A program made the translations under genes and the position numbers. A stretch of 64,000 bases of DNA, taken from assembly GCA_010094025.1 (NCBI GenBank), contig ML991842.1, forward strand, positions 85,591 through 149,590, written 5' to 3'. Below are positions 45,060-57,553 of this stretch, in pieces. This DNA comes from Viridothelium virens. Lineage: Eukaryota > Ascomycota > Dothideomycetes > Trypetheliales > Trypetheliaceae. Positions within the stretch are counted from its first letter, which is position 1; every line of letters starts with the position of its first letter. The notes beneath the pieces are model-generated. The model saw nothing but the letters and a program-made list of their open reading frames with translations. It ran no database searches and was not told where the DNA came from.

Positions 45060-48000
45060 TCAAAGATCATCCGCGTCACTGTTCCAGCTCTCCAACAAAC
45101 TCTGTACCGCGGAATCGTCTGCCAGGCTATCTCTCCCGACTTGTTTCACTATGGATTCACTCTTGACGTTCACCACCCCAACTGTAGTATCAGCACCAGC
45201 CTCGTCGTCCTCAATCCCAATGACTGTCCCCTCTGCCTCTGGCATGTCGTCACTCCCACTACCACCAAGAGCATCTTCCATCGGACTCGTCCCCTCGGCT
45301 CCCTCAACAGGAGGCGCAGCCTCTGTTTCCTCCGCATCCCCATCACCGCTCGCAGCAACCGTCACACCTTCCACCTCTCCCAAAGCGTCGACCAAACGCC
45401 TCAGCGCCGTCTCCATCTTCGACAGCACATTCCTCGCCGTCGCCTCCTGCGCAACCTTCGCCTCCACAGCCTGCACCACCATCTCCAAATTCTCCCTCAG
45501 CAAATCCGTCCTCTTCTCGCTCCCCAGCACCGCCACCTTCCCCAAAATCCCCAACAACACCTTCTTCTCCTCCTTACTACACCCCGGAGTCAAAACCCTC
45601 CCGAGCAACTGATTCGCCAACAGCAAATGCACCCCACCATCAACCTCCTTCCCACCACCCCTCTCACCCAGGCCCTCGACCCCAATCGCGCGCCTCGGAT
45701 CCGTCCAATCCGCAATCTGCGCCGCGACGCCGCCCAACCCCACCCAATCCGCCAACATCTCGTCGTCCTCCTCCGCCTCCTCCGCGACGAGCATCAGCTC
45801 GCGCAGCAGCGGCACCAGCACGCCGACGATCGCCTCCGCGTTCTCCGCCCGCGACCGCGCGTACACCGGCAGGAAGTACGTGAGCGTCTGCCGCGTCGCC
45901 GCGTTGCCCCGCGTCTCGGGCGATGGCGAGAAGTAGGTGAGGAGGAGGAGGTGTAGGAGGGTGGGGTCGGTGATGGTGCGCGCGAGGAGAAGCTTGGAGA
46001 GCGAGAGGGTCGCGGTGGATTGGACGTGTGGGTCTTCGTTCTTGAGCGCTTTTTTGAAGGTTTTGATGACGGGGGCGAGGAGGGGTGAGGGGATGCTGCC
46101 GTCGGGGTTGCGTTTGGAGGGGGAGGTGGGGGGTTCGCTGTGCTCGGTGAGTTGGGAAGGGGTTGTGGGCGAGAGGAGCGAGGGATGCGTGGTGAGGATG
46201 TCGGTGATGATTTGGAGGGAAATGATTTGTAGGGCGGGGTGACCGCGTGCGAAACAGTGGAGGAAGAGAGTTATGTTTTCTGAGGCAAGATTCTGTGCGA
46301 TTGGATTAGCAGAGATGCTCACAGTTAACCGGGATTTGGATAGGTGGCAGACTGACCTTGCCCAGGAGGCAACAGAGACCCAAGCATAGCAAGCCTCTCT
46401 CCCTGATCGGTGCCTCTTGACTCCTAACCGCCGGGACTACTAGATTATTCAACATCGTGACGAGATGGCTGTTCTGCTCCAGATTGCATTGCACGTTCTG
46501 CAGCATGCACTGCGCAATATGCAGGCACTTCATGTTGACCATGATCTCTTTGATTGCTTTCTCCTCATCCTCTGCCCCTTCAGAGGCGTCTTCACTGACT
46601 TCCGAGTCATCTCTTTGTCTCCTACCCTTTCCTCCTTTGGCCGTCGGTGTATCGTCCGAGCTGAGCTCTGACCTCGCTGAATGAAAACTTTCGTCCTCGT
46701 CTTCAGCTTTCGACGGCTCTTCACCCATAATCGTGTCGTGAACTTCTGCGATCGCCTCCAGCACAACCTCGCAAAACTCCCTCTCGCCGGCATCGTATGG
46801 CCCACAAACAGTCCTCAACACTTCGATGACCAGTCTTGTGCTCTCCTCAGGAAGCTCAGGCATGGCAAGGCTCTCGCGCATCAAGGCACTCATCTTCCTC
46901 CTTCCGATCTCGTCACTGTAATCGAGAGTCAAGGCGATATGAAGCATTTGCTCCACAAGAAATTCCTGCTGTACAGTATCCTCCTCTGCCTCGACACCGT
47001 CTTCACCTTCCGTGGTGGCAATTCTCTTGACTTGCTCGATCAGAACATCAATTTGCTTTTGCAACAGGAACCCGAATTTAGTGACTTCAGGCATCTTAGT
47101 CTCTATCAGATCGATCAGTCGCGAGTCTTTACTTTCAGAGCGACAATAGCCGTTCAATGTTCGTACGACGAATGCACTTTCTGGCGTCAACTCGTTCCAG
47201 AAGGAATCTTCAAAAGTGATGGCATCGCGGTAATCGGGACGGCCATCCCAAAATTCATACATCGCTTCAAGGGCAATTCCAGTTTCACCGCCTGAGTTTA
47301 CGATATCGATACGTTCTAAGAGCTCCAAAAGACCTTCGTAGCTGGGTTCTGTTGATATCTGGGTTTGCGCATCTTTGTTGGCCTCGTCTCCCTCTTGAAT
47401 TTCCAGTTGAAGTCGATGCGAGGCAGCAACATCCTCGATCCACCGTTCGCGGAAAAGTCTTGCAGTCGCCTTTCTTACTGCGTCATCGCGGTCCCTTAGT
47501 CCCCAACGGAGTAACTTCTCCCGATGGGTGAGCGATAGATGTCGGAAATCTCCTAGGGCAGGGAGCAATCTAGCATACAATGCCCTTCTCGTCGCGCCAT
47601 CTACATCTCTCGCACGTTCTAGGAGGTAAGGCAGCGTCGCAGGCGTGAGAGGAAGGTTTAAGAGCAGCGTCCTCCTCACATCACCGCTCGGGTCATTCTG
47701 TAGGATATCTAGCAGTTTTTCCAATACCCCAGTGGCTACATTCTCTTCATCGCTATCTTCAGCCTCCGCTTGCGCATCACCTTCACCTGCCAAACGACCA
47801 AGACCGTGGACGGCTTGCACACGGACGGAGGGTTCTTTGTCACGAAGGCGTTTGAGAAGACCGAGACGGATGTAGTCGAAGAGCTCGTCATCGATAAAGT
47901 CAAGGGTATTGATGATGAAGGAGATCATTTGCGTGCAGCGGAAGCGGACCACTTTGTCCTTTGAGGGGAGCAATTGCAGGAGTAGTGATATTATTGATGA

Positions 48001-48555
48001 GGTGAGGCGGGAGCTTGGTGTTTCTGAATACGTTTCAGTTTCATCGGCATCGGCAGGGCGATTGATTTCATTGTCTAAATTGCTGTTAGCATTTCGTAGC
48101 ATTCTGGTGAACGAAATGAATGGACATTTACCTTTTTCCGTAGCGTGCTTTAGAAAAAGCCCCAAAAATCGAACAAGTCTGTCACCAACTGGTTCACTCT
48201 TCTTGATAACCAGCAGCCTCGTTATGCATCTCAACATTTCATTCGTAAAGTCGTCTTCATCAAAGTCCTCCTCCACATGTTTGCTTGATTTAGACGCCGG
48301 CTCATAGCAGCAAAACTCCTGGGCCTTCCTCAAACTAATCACCGACTTTCGGTGCGTCGCAGCTGAGCGCTGCGCATCGGCGAAAACGAGGCAGACTTTC
48401 TTGCGCAGGGAAGAACTGGGCCCTTCATCGGGAATATCTGCGTTATTACTCGACGCGCGTGTTGCGGTTGATGCGCGCGAATTGAGAGTTTGGACCGACG
48501 ATTTGCGCGATATGGCTGACGAGCGAGCAGACTTAGTAGCAACTCGCCCTGGCAT
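45060..48555 (-). CDS. Condensin complex subunit 3 (CAP-G / Ycg1 / Cnd3)
   Basis: CDS complement(join(45060..46292,46357..48074,48132..48555)), 1124 aa. HEAT-repeat kleisin-binding subunit of condensin, needed for mitotic chromosome compaction. Early HEAT units include DEDDFTNEMLRCITRLLVIKKSEP and KDKVVRFRCTQMISFIINTLD. A VRVQAVHGLGRLAGE repeat, the SGDVRRTLLLNLPLT block, and FVVRTLNGYC follow. An acidic Ser-rich linker (about 640-690) separates the C-terminal HEAT block with RERGLLCLGLCCLLGK and ENITLFLHCFARGHPALQIISLQIITDIL. A low-complexity acidic tail ends the protein. Intron 1 (57 bp) is stop-free and a multiple of three, and is placed by the frame and the conserved spacing. Intron 2 (64 bp) joins LLGK to NLASEN. 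Head-to-head with APN1. The call is secure. Confidence 0.93.
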
Positions 48556-49024
48556 TTTAATAAGCTCTTTTCTGATGGTGAAGATACGGGTTGCGATCTT
48601 TATGGCTAACAGAGGTGTCCGGGTGAGGTGGAGGTGATGTTGTTGTTTTGCATAAACATTTCACCGAATTCGGAAATGTGGCGGGAAGATCCGTGATTAG
48701 ATCGTGCGGTCCTGATTGGCATCGCGAACTTGCCCTGTTCCATGGCGCACCACTACCTCCGGTCGCAGGACTGCAAGAGGTCAATTTTTACGCATGCGCA
48801 ACCTTTTCAATCAAGACTTTCGACTCGTGCTAGCGTAATACGCGTATTTTATATACGAACAGTCCCGCCTCTGTAATCGGCTCTTTGCGTAGCTTATCTG
48901 TCGTTACCGAATGGGAGCTTCTTGACTTGTACTCAAGCTACTGCTCTGACGCTCCCCAACTCTTCGCAACTGCATTGTCGGTCCCTTACATTTCTTGCAG
49001 TACTCTTGACTCTGCATCGAAATC
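48556..49024. promoter_or_regulatory. Divergent promoter region, condensin subunit 3 / APN1
   Basis: 469 bp between start codons of two nuclear genome-maintenance genes. A shared bidirectional promoter is likely; I could not identify a specific MCB-like (ACGCGT) element in the core, though ACGCGTATT occurs near 48840. Confidence 0.4.
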
Positions 49025-50775
49025 ATGAAAACGCTTGAAGATCTCTCAGAATCAGAACTCTCATCACTAACATCAGAGCTTGACGATCGACCCAGCAAGA
49101 AATCCAGGAAGTCTGGCATAGCCCGTACCAAGAATATCCCCAAGCCGGACAGCAAAGAGGTTAAAGCTGTATCTAAAGGCAATAAACGGAAACTTGAAAT
49201 CCATCCTGACGGTGCCACAAAGGCTTCAAAAAGAGTACGGACTCAGCAGGCGAGCAGTAGCGCAACTCAGGTCAAAACTGAAGAAGTCAAAGAGGAAATT
49301 GGTGACACAAGTTTCAAGGAACGAGGTCGCAAGCCAAGGACGCTCAAAGCAGAAACCATCATTGAAGACAAAACAGAGCTCGCCTCTGCGGACGAAGTCG
49401 AGACCGATATCGTAAGGACTGAAAAAGGCGGTCATAAACGAGCCAAAGCCAAAGCCAAAGCCAAAGAATCTGAGACCAAAGAACAAGTAGACACGGATGA
49501 GGACGGAGCTGTGCCTAAGAAGCCAAAAAGGAAACGCAAGACCAAAGAGGAAAAGGAAGCTTCAGAAATACCTATCGCTCCAAGAACCCTCGGACATAAG
49601 ATGTTCGTCGGAGCACATGTCAGTGGTGCAGGAGGTAGGCTGATATTGAAATGCAGATCTTGCTTGATTGATCTAGACTGCTGTACCTGGTCACAGTAGA
49701 TGCTGAAGATATCACAGGGGTCAATAACTCTGTAACACGTTCCGCTTATATTGGTGGCAATGCATTCGCCCTCTTCCTCAAATCCCAGCGGAAATGGGAG
49801 AACCCACCCCTCAAAGATGAGCATTTGGATGGTTTCCTTTCGAACTGCAAGGAACATTCCTACGACCAAGCCCAGCATATCCTACCTCATGGCTCTTATC
49901 TTGTCAACCTTGCGCATGCGGATGCAACTCGTGCCAGTCAGGCGTACAACTCTTTCCTCGACGATCTTCAACGCTGCGAAAAGCTAGGCATCAAACTCTA
50001 CAATTTTCATCCCGGAAATACAAATGGCCTCCCCCGCTCTGAAGCCATTGCTCGACTGGCTACGCACCTGAACAACGCACACAAAGCAACCCCTTCCGTG
50101 ATAACTGTCCTGGAGACCATGGCTGCAGGCGGCAATGTCATCGGCTCGACTTTCGAAGATCTCCGCGACACTATCGCTCTCATCTCCGACAAATCGCGGG
50201 TTGGCGTTTGCCTCGACACTGCACACGTCTTCGCCGCCGGCTACGACCTTCGCACTCCTGCCGTCTTCAATGAGACTCTCAGCAAGTTTGATGAAATCAT
50301 TGGGATGAAATACCTCAAGGCATTGCATCTCAACGATAGCAAGGCTCCTTTCAACTCGGGCCGCGATCTGCACTTCAACATCGGTCTCGGATTTCTTGGT
50401 CTCCGAGCATTTCACTCCGTCATGAACGAACCGCGCTTCTACGGCTTACCGCTGATACTCGAAACGCCAAGCACCTCGCTGGATGTTGATGGGAATGTTG
50501 TGGATGGTGAGAAGGGGACCTTGGCAGCAGGTGTCCTTAATTATGCCCAGGAGATTAAGCTCCTGGAGAGTTTGACGGAATTGGATGCTGAAGGAGAGAA
50601 GTTTAGGGCGCTAGAGGCGAAGTTACAAAAGGCTGGAGAAAAGGAGAGAAAGAGAGTTCAGGAGCAGGTTGATAGGACTGAGAAGAAGAAACAGGGAAAG
50701 ACAAAGAAGGGGAAGAAGGGGAAGAAAGAGAAGGATGTTGATAGTGAGAGTGAGCCGATGCTGAGCGAATCCTGA
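49025..50775 (+). CDS. APN1: AP endonuclease 1 (endonuclease IV family)
   Basis: CDS join(49025..49634,49718..50775), 555 aa. Class II AP endonuclease/3'-diesterase of base excision repair, with a trinuclear zinc TIM barrel. The first ~190 residues are a Lys/Glu-rich disordered extension with several nuclear-localisation-like clusters (KKPKRKRK). The catalytic domain begins at MFVGAHVSGAGG. Metal-ligand and signature blocks are present: FHPGNTNG, VLETMAAGGN (Glu ligand), LDTAHVFAAGYDL, LHLNDSKAPFNSGRDLHFNIGLG and LILETPS. The C-terminal tail is again very basic (KKKQGKTKKGKKGKKEK). The 83 bp intron splits the first motif; splicing at ATATCACAG gives [30 protein letters not shown]-like continuity. 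The core is about 290 residues, as in yeast. Confidence 0.94.
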
Positions 50776-51676
50776 GCGACATCAAACTTCAAAATAGGTA
50801 TGATTGGTCTCTTACCAAGGGCCCGCGTTGTCCGTAAAGTATGTACACAGTCTGGCATGCTTAACTTACTTCGGATGGGCCGATGCCGTCCCATGTACAT
50901 TGCTCTCTCAAACTCAAACAAAGCTTACGACTTTCACCAAACCACTCAAAGTAGACGCTGCAATTGGTGCTGCCTTGAGTGCCAAGAGGTAAGACACCAA
51001 AACTACAGGGTGTGTAATCAGTCCATTTCATTTTCTACTAACTTTTCTCTCAACGTTTCAAAGTACTCTGTACCTTCTCTGTTTTGAATTCCATAAGAGC
51101 AACATCACTAGTAATCATGATGACTTTCCATACAAACAACAATACAAAACATTACGCGAACACCTATGGCGTGATTTCTTCCAAGTCTACTTTTGTCCCC
51201 AAAGCCAACCCAAACTCCTAGCAGATACCAATATGGACAAGTGAGAACTCCACATTATACGACGTCTTCTCCACTTCCTACTCGTCTCATCGGGGTCTTA
51301 GATGCTCGAACCGCTGAGCTGATGGATCTGAAACCACCGACGCGCACTTCCGCTCCCAACCCATTCCTCACAAGGCCGTGATGAAGGATGGCAGACCGGA
51401 TTTCAACGTCCCTAGCGTGATGGACTTGCGAGTGATAGCGGTGGAGAAGAGATGGCTAGTTCTGCCATGCGAGCAGATGATGTAAGAGAGGTTCTTGCTC
51501 ATGCCTCCGGAACCTTACGCCACAGGACCATATGATAAGGACGGGAAGGGTGGTTTCGACGTGAATGCGCAGCATTTGGCGCGTTTGCGGAGGCAGCCCA
51601 CGCTTGAGGTGCTGCGGTAGGCGATGCCTTGCCTCCACCAAAGTGACCAAAGATATTGACGGAGGCGACGTAAGAT
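50776..51676. other. Intergenic, no supported gene
   Basis: About 900 bp between APN1 and the tail region of the minus-strand membrane protein. Short open frames (for example about 50820-50992 on plus with a donor-like end) have no homology and may be eroded. Confidence 0.3.
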
Positions 51677-52033
51677 TCAGAGCGATGTTCTCCTCAGTCT
51701 TCTCATCCTCGTCGTTCTGGTCCGGAGACGCCGTCCACGGACAGTAGGTCGCATGAACACAACTTCACGCCCCCCAGAATGACCATTTCCTGGTTCTCCT
51801 TGATCCTGATTCGGCTGTGTCTGGGCTGCTGTCTCTTCATGTAGTTCATATACTATATCAAGTACTTCGGGCTCTTGTGTAAGGATCGTTGTTCCTGTCT
51901 GGCGGTCCCTTACTGTATCCAATACCTCAAGCTCCGCTGCAAGGTTTGTTATTTCTGTCGGGAGTTCCCTACCTCTATTTTCTCCGCCGGCTTCATGTAA
52001 TTGCTCGCCTTGGCCTGTTGTCTTCTCCCTTGA
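51677..52033 (-). pseudogene. In-frame continuation of the membrane-protein gene beyond a TAG
   Basis: Directly after the TAG at 52034-52036 the same frame stays open for 118 codons to a TGA at 51677. It encodes an acidic, hydrophilic segment (SREKTTGQGEQLHEAGGEN; LAAELEVLDTVRDRQTG; EPEVLDIVYELHEETAA). It contains an internal near-repeat of 'EVLDxV'. The composition fits the cytoplasmic tail of such proteins, so the TAG may be a gained stop (CAG to TAG) or a read-through position. Confidence 0.45.
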
Positions 52034-52998
52034 CTACTCCTCCACCTTACTAAAGTCGCTTTTACCCCTCGATATTTGCTGTCGTCTCCGCCAGAGGAGA
52101 AAGTAAACAAGCGCGAGTAGAAAAACAAGTCCGCTTAGAGCGCCTATAACGATACCCGCAATAGCGCCGCCAGAAAGAGAATCGATCTTTGACGTGACAG
52201 GCCTTGAATTTGTTGAATTCAGCGTAGTATGAAAGCCTAAGAGATCACTCGTTTGATATACTAGCTGGATAAGGGGAGCATATATAGCCATTGTGCTGAT
52301 CGGAGACCTTGAAATCGCAGTAATAACAGAGCTATCTTTTTCAAGTGTTGTGCTGTAGTCTATAGTAAGATGGCCTGGTATCGTAACAGCAACAGAGCTG
52401 GTATTTGCAGGTGTTTGATTCCATACAAGACCACCGTCAAAGGAATTATCGGCACTAGTTTGGCAAATTGCTGCAGCGATGGTAGTGGAACGTGCAACCG
52501 TAGCACACGTTTGCAAGCCATCATCATCATGGTGGCAGGTTAAGCCCCTAGTCGCAGACTCAACAGATGAAAATTGGGTACAGGTACCGAAAGAACTTAC
52601 GTTGGGCAGCATCCTACAGCATACTCAGAATCCATCAGCGGATATTGAAAAGCAAAAGTGCGGAGAGCAGTGATCTGGCCAGAAAATGCGTTGGCACAAG
52701 CACTGGTGTATCCAATGGGACAAATGTAACCAGGGGAATACACTCCATACCCCTGAAGTGGTGACAGAAAGGATTCGAAATTCCGGGTCTCATTAGCTCG
52801 AGATGGCCAACACAAACTGTCATTAACTATCCCTTCTTCGAAACAGGCTTGCGCCGAATAGGCGTGGACGTCTCCCTGGTAGTCCCACCACAAAATTGGC
52901 GAACATGAAGCTGGTGGGGTGAAAGTCGTCGTCAGAGGACCAAGATTGGTCGGCGATTGGTTCTGCAAAGATGCAGGCCGCGTGATCGTCGTTGCCAT
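52034..52998 (-). CDS. Single-pass membrane protein of an uncharacterised fungal family
   Basis: CDS complement(join(52034..52547,52601..52998)), 303 aa. The N-terminus has no classical signal peptide but contains TNLGPLTTTFTPPASC, a motif I recognise from many uncharacterised Pezizomycotina membrane proteins. The exoplasmic part has six or more cysteines in patterns such as YSPGYICPIGYTSAC and AVGCCPTGLTCH, with several N-glycosylation sequons (NQT, NTS). One transmembrane helix (AIAGIVIGALSGLVFLLALVYFLLW) lies at about 255-282, followed by a basic RRRQQ stop-transfer and a short cytoplasmic tail ending KVEE. The 53 bp intron (GTAAGT...CTAG) joins CCPT to GLTCHH. The reading frame continues past the TAG (see next-downstream entry). 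Function unknown; the architecture resembles cell-surface sensors. Confidence 0.75.
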
Positions 52999-54318
52999 CG
53001 CGGAAGGCGGAAATAGGAATTATAAGCAGTTGCGAGTTAGTGTACTCTCACGCCAAAGACTCGACGAAGAGGTCTCACAAATCTGCACTGAAGGAGTGCG
53101 TAAAGGGAAAGGAGATATTGCCCGTATCGAGCAGTCTTGGGATCAATTTTGTCCGCACCGACCGACCGACCTTCTTGATGAAGATTCAAGGGTTCTGTCT
53201 ATCTTGTCAGTGACTCTGAATTGAACGGGTCCTCTTTATGAGCTATACCTAGGAGTCATGAAGTCGATCAATTCATTTGGCGGCGTTTTGCAAAATTGCT
53301 TACGTTTATCCTCAGTGTTAGCATAGCTCAACGACTCAGCAATATCCATATTGCGGTTGATGCAGACGTAAAGGTTTTAGATTATAAATAGAGCGCTTCA
53401 CACTCCGTCTTCACGAGGTGCATGGCTTATTTCAATAATCGGAGAGCCCGGTCTTTCTTCTACGCAGCTGAGCAAAATTCACAACAAGAGATTGGTTTCG
53501 TTCCATCGAGGCTGCGGCGAAGGCTGCCATCCGTAGAACCGATTGTTGCCAGGCCGTTTCAAGGGTCGCCGCTAAAGCCCGGGATAATGACTATGGGATC
53601 TTTTGCTTCCTGCATCGCCACTGAACATGCGTCGGAGGTCATACCAAAGATAAGGTGGCACAGCGTTACCAGTCGACTTCAGAGTCGCAGGCGGCGCTCG
53701 CTTATCTCCGCGTTGCCTCTGTAAACAGGCTCCTCGAGCTGTTGCTGAACCCATTGTCGGCTACACCGAGATCCAACGGTCATGCTCACGACGATTGCAT
53801 CAATTTTTCTGGGGTCTGTGCGTTGCGAGTGCGTGGGGGTTCAAGCGTAGGGTACTGTCGAGTCACGGTATTTGGTGGTTACCTCTCGGACCCGGGTGTG
53901 AGGTACAATGTCTTGGAAGATAATCGAACCTAACGACACTACATATAAGCAAACGATTCATAAGCAGCCTTAGCGACCCTGTACAATCTCTTGATCCTTC
54001 AGTTTTAGTCTTAAAATACTGCACGCTTTACTTCAGCGCAGAGTTGAACGAAATCCCATGTGATTACCTAATATTATCGTGGATGAATGTGATGATAAGA
54101 TAGCTGGATAACTTGAGTAGTAAGCAGAAAGAGCTTTAATGGCGACACAGCTCCAGAATCATCGATTAGTCGACCAATAATACGTAGAGTGGTATTCATT
54201 GATCTAAGGATACATTTTCTCGGAACTTCGGGTATCACATGCGAACGATGCGCCAACAGTCTCCCAGCGATTGTTCGAAATAACAATGTGAAGCGGTGGT
54301 AAGCTGACGCGAATGGAG
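52999..54318. other. Intergenic, no supported gene
   Basis: About 1.3 kb between the membrane-protein promoter and the IMP3 3' end. A 100-codon plus-strand frame at 53422-53724 has an ATG but no family features; nothing else. Confidence 0.35.
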
Positions 54319-55092
54319 CTAGAGGAGATCGAAATCGTCGAGCTTGTCGCGATACTTGAGGATATTCCTCTTGATCTTCGAGGAGTCGACCCACGTCACG
54401 AAGTCCTCCATATTCCTACATTAGTTCTGTCAGCTTCCTGTCTCGAAGTCATCGGATGAGCATTCCTAAGCAGCACTCACCTCGTCACCATGAATGCAGG
54501 ATCCGTGACTACTTCCGGACCAACTCTATTAGGCGTTAGCTTCCTAGGTGTTGAAGGGTCCTCGGGCTATCCCAACGACGAGCGATCTATGCATACCGAA
54601 TATGTCCCTGTTCTACAAACTTTGTAGCCGCCTGCACCGTATCTGCCATCCCTAGCCTCGTCATCACAACAGCTAACCGCCTCCTCGCCATGGCGCTCAC
54701 GGTCACCTTATGCTCCACATCACTCAGCTTCCCTCTGCCCCCTCCTCCTGTCCCGAGAATGCCGCATTCAAAGAGTTTCTCCAACAAGAGATCTTCATAT
54801 TTTCTGCGCACGAGGTCGGAGGGGTCGAGGTTGGTGAGTTTGTGTGCCAGAGATCTACAAGACCCACAGATTCTGTTATATGAGGTATATTGAGATGGCT
54901 TTTGGATGGCATAACGCTGGATGACGAGCGCATCGCGGTGAGACTGATCGGATTTCTGCAGAATTTCTCGTAAGCTTATTTTGATTCGAACAATTAGAGG
55001 AATGCGCTGCTGAAGGAGAGAGTCTTTACGTAATTTGCTAGGTCGACTTTCCGAAGAAGCTTATGCTCGTGGTATTTCAACTTCCTCGGCAT
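54319..55092 (-). CDS. IMP3: U3 small nucleolar ribonucleoprotein Imp3
   Basis: CDS complement(join(54319..54415,54481..54525,54597..54955,55030..55092)), 187 aa, against 183 in yeast. Imp3 is an S4-like RNA-binding protein of the SSU processome that helps U3 snoRNA pair with pre-18S rRNA. The protein starts [17 protein letters not shown], continues with a [12 protein letters not shown] segment, then LTVSA-type region [22 protein letters not shown], and the S4 motif [27 protein letters not shown]. It ends with [19 protein letters not shown] and DFDLL. All three introns (74, 71 and 65 bp) are phase-consistent; without them no long frame exists, so automated single-ORF reading would miss it. 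Head-to-head with the SGNH esterase gene. Confidence 0.94.
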
Positions 55093-55450
55093 GATGAGCT
55101 TTTTTGTCTAGCTGTCTACTCGAACGAAAAATATTGAGACAAGAGTGCCGAACTTAGAAGTTAAGATGCAGAGACAGGGATTGTAAGCTGCGCTTGGCTA
55201 GCGCCAATTTGGATGGTGGAACAACTTTTCCGGCATCCCTGCACTCCACGTCTTCCCCACACCGTCATAGTGACTTTCAGGAACGCGGAGCAACCTGCAG
55301 AAGACTTTCGTATCCCAGAGATTTAGTCGTCTAGCAGATTGCCCATCGGCAAAATATTCAGGCTATTCGTGTCACATTGAAAGACCATTTAAAGGTAAAG
55401 GAACAGCCTCAACTTGCAATGGCTTTCTTTCGCTTTGGAGAGACTTTAGC
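55093..55450. promoter_or_regulatory. Divergent promoter region, IMP3 / SGNH esterase
   Basis: 358 bp between start codons. No specific site recognised. Confidence 0.35.
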
Positions 55451-56908
55451 ATGGCGGCGACATTCCGACCTGTGCGAATCATGTCCTCGCTGATTCCTCT
55501 CATCCTTTCTCTTCTTGCTTTCCTGCTGCCTGCAGACGGCACAATTCTTCAAAATGGTCAAGTCCGTCCCACGAACTACCCGGACACTGCCGTCTCCATC
55601 AATGAAGCCTGGACGACTTATCCGCCAAACTCATCTCAAATCTCATACAAAGGTAGATGGGATGACATGTATATTTCTTGGTGGTCAGCTCCAGGGCTTA
55701 AATTCGGCTTTACGGGTTCGGAGGTTGCCATTAGCTTTGGCAATTACACGGATGACGGAAATTTGATTGCCTACCGCTATGGTGGAGAAGACTGGATGTT
55801 GACAAACGTCACAGCAAATTCTACTCATCAGCTAGTAACGAGCTCAACACTCGGATACAATACCACGGCTGCAAATACTACCAGGACTTTTGAGCTGAGA
55901 GTTTCGAACTGGGCACTCGGAGTACAAATAGATTCCGTGCATCTATCTCCAGGTGGCCGGCTAGTTCAACTCCCCTCGTACGATAGGACTGTGGAAATCA
56001 TTGGGGATTCGCTCAGTGCAGGACAGTATGCTACTCTTGAAGGAATTGCATCCTGGGCCTGGGGTTTTGGTGAAGGCCTCGGAAACGTGGAATTCTCTAT
56101 AGAGGCGCATCCAGGGGTAACATCTCTCTGACCTCGTAAATCTAGGAAAATAACTCCTATCAACTAACATGTGTTAGATCTGTCTTACAGACATTATTTG
56201 TTCTGGAAACAATCCTCACGGCCAGCTGTATCAGTGGTTCAAGACGAGCGACACTTCCTACCGGGCAACGCAAATATATGGTTCAAACCAGCCAGACTGG
56301 GATTTTTCAGCTCATCCAGCTGCTGATATCGTCGTGATCAACATTGGTACCAACGATGCCGGCTCCTCCGCAAACGTCTCGGATGCAGAGTTCACGGCCA
56401 ATTATATTACTTTCATCAGTCGCATTCACTGCGTCTGGCCTGACGCTCAGATTGTCGTCTTCTCTCTTTGGGGTGGTTGGTCCCAGCAAGGCGACACCTG
56501 GGTGCAAGGTCCAACCTATGTACAAGCAATAGAGAACGTCGTCCAGGCGTTTTCGGGCCCTTCGACTCCAGCGCCCTACGGGGGAAACAGTTCAGTGTGC
56601 CAGACAGCGTCCGCGAATTACAGCAATGTCACATCAGATACACCACAGGGACGTGGTTTTGTACATTACTTCAACACCACGGGAATCTTGCAGCATAATG
56701 ATATTGGACCATTGTATCATCCAACAGATGTCGGTCATGTGAAGCTCGCAAGTCATTTGATGCAGTTCGTCAAACTAAAATTTGGGTGGATGTTTGGAGC
56801 GATAGGACCAGAGGTTCAGCATGGTAGGTGTTGCAACTAAAATAATCATGGGTTACCACTAACAGTATTTCAGAAACTCAGTATTGGAACGACTGGCCGA
56901 ACAACTAG
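55451..56908 (+). CDS. Secreted SGNH/GDSL hydrolase, carbohydrate esterase 2-like
   Basis: CDS join(55451..56116,56178..56823,56874..56908), 448 aa. A hydrophobic signal peptide (MSSLIPLILSLLAFLLPADG, after a second Met at residue 11) directs secretion. Residues 35-175 form a beta-rich N-terminal module as in CE2 acetylxylan esterases (GRW, ISWWSAPGLKFGFTGSEVAI). The SGNH domain follows: block I EIIGDSLSAG with Ser187, block III INIGTNDAG, and block V HPTDVGHVKLASHL with Asp406 and His409. Thus the full catalytic set is present. Many N-glycosylation sequons (NYT, NVT, NST, NTT) suit an extracellular enzyme, probably deacetylating plant or microbial polysaccharide. Introns of 61 and 50 bp; the last exon encodes only 11 residues. 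The substrate is inferred from the family only. Confidence 0.87.
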
Positions 56909-57553
56909 TTCGGCCTCTTTCGTCTGTGCCTTGGGACAGCGACGCTTTACGCACTGTCTTCAATTGTGGAAACCAGAATTGGTCTGGTTTGACAGGGCCT
57001 AGCCTGACGTATCTAAAGTAGAAACTTCTTCCATATATAGAGATATCTATTCATCGACCCGGGGCATTTAATTCAAGCAGCTAAAGTGACCAGAAATCCT
57101 GCCACACGCATGTGACTAGAAAAGTGTACACACTAGGTAGCTGGGCGAAATGGGACTTTACTGGCCATCTCAATACCTCAAGATGATAGGAGCATGATAG
57201 CTTCGAGAGAGATTGGTCCGAGCTACGTCATTTATCAAAATACCGCGACCACCCAGGATCACCAATTGCCTTGTCATCAGTCATGATCTCCATACAAACT
57301 TCCACTCAACGTGCCGTCCCATGGGATACTGTTCTCTGCCGAGAAACGCGCACATGATTCGATCTTAGCACAGTTTGTGGTTGCGCAATCTCTCCGAACG
57401 GGCTATAGAAAATTGAGAAATATTTCTACGTACACCTTCTCGCTAACCCCCAAAATCCAAAAGAGACCAACTGCAAAGGGACATTCTTACACCGCTGAAT
57501 TACCTTTAGAGCACCCACTGCTGCGGGTCTAAAGAGCCCAAAAATATCGCAGA
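56909..57553. other. Intergenic
   Basis: 645 bp; 3' flank of the esterase and promoter of HIS7. I saw no TGACTCA (Gcn4/CpcA) site although one would be expected for a histidine gene. A 73-codon plus-strand frame at 57311-57532 has no homology. Confidence 0.35.

Noticed and set aside
52996-53224. Plus-strand frames upstream of the membrane protein
   Set aside because: No homology or splice evidence; promoter region.
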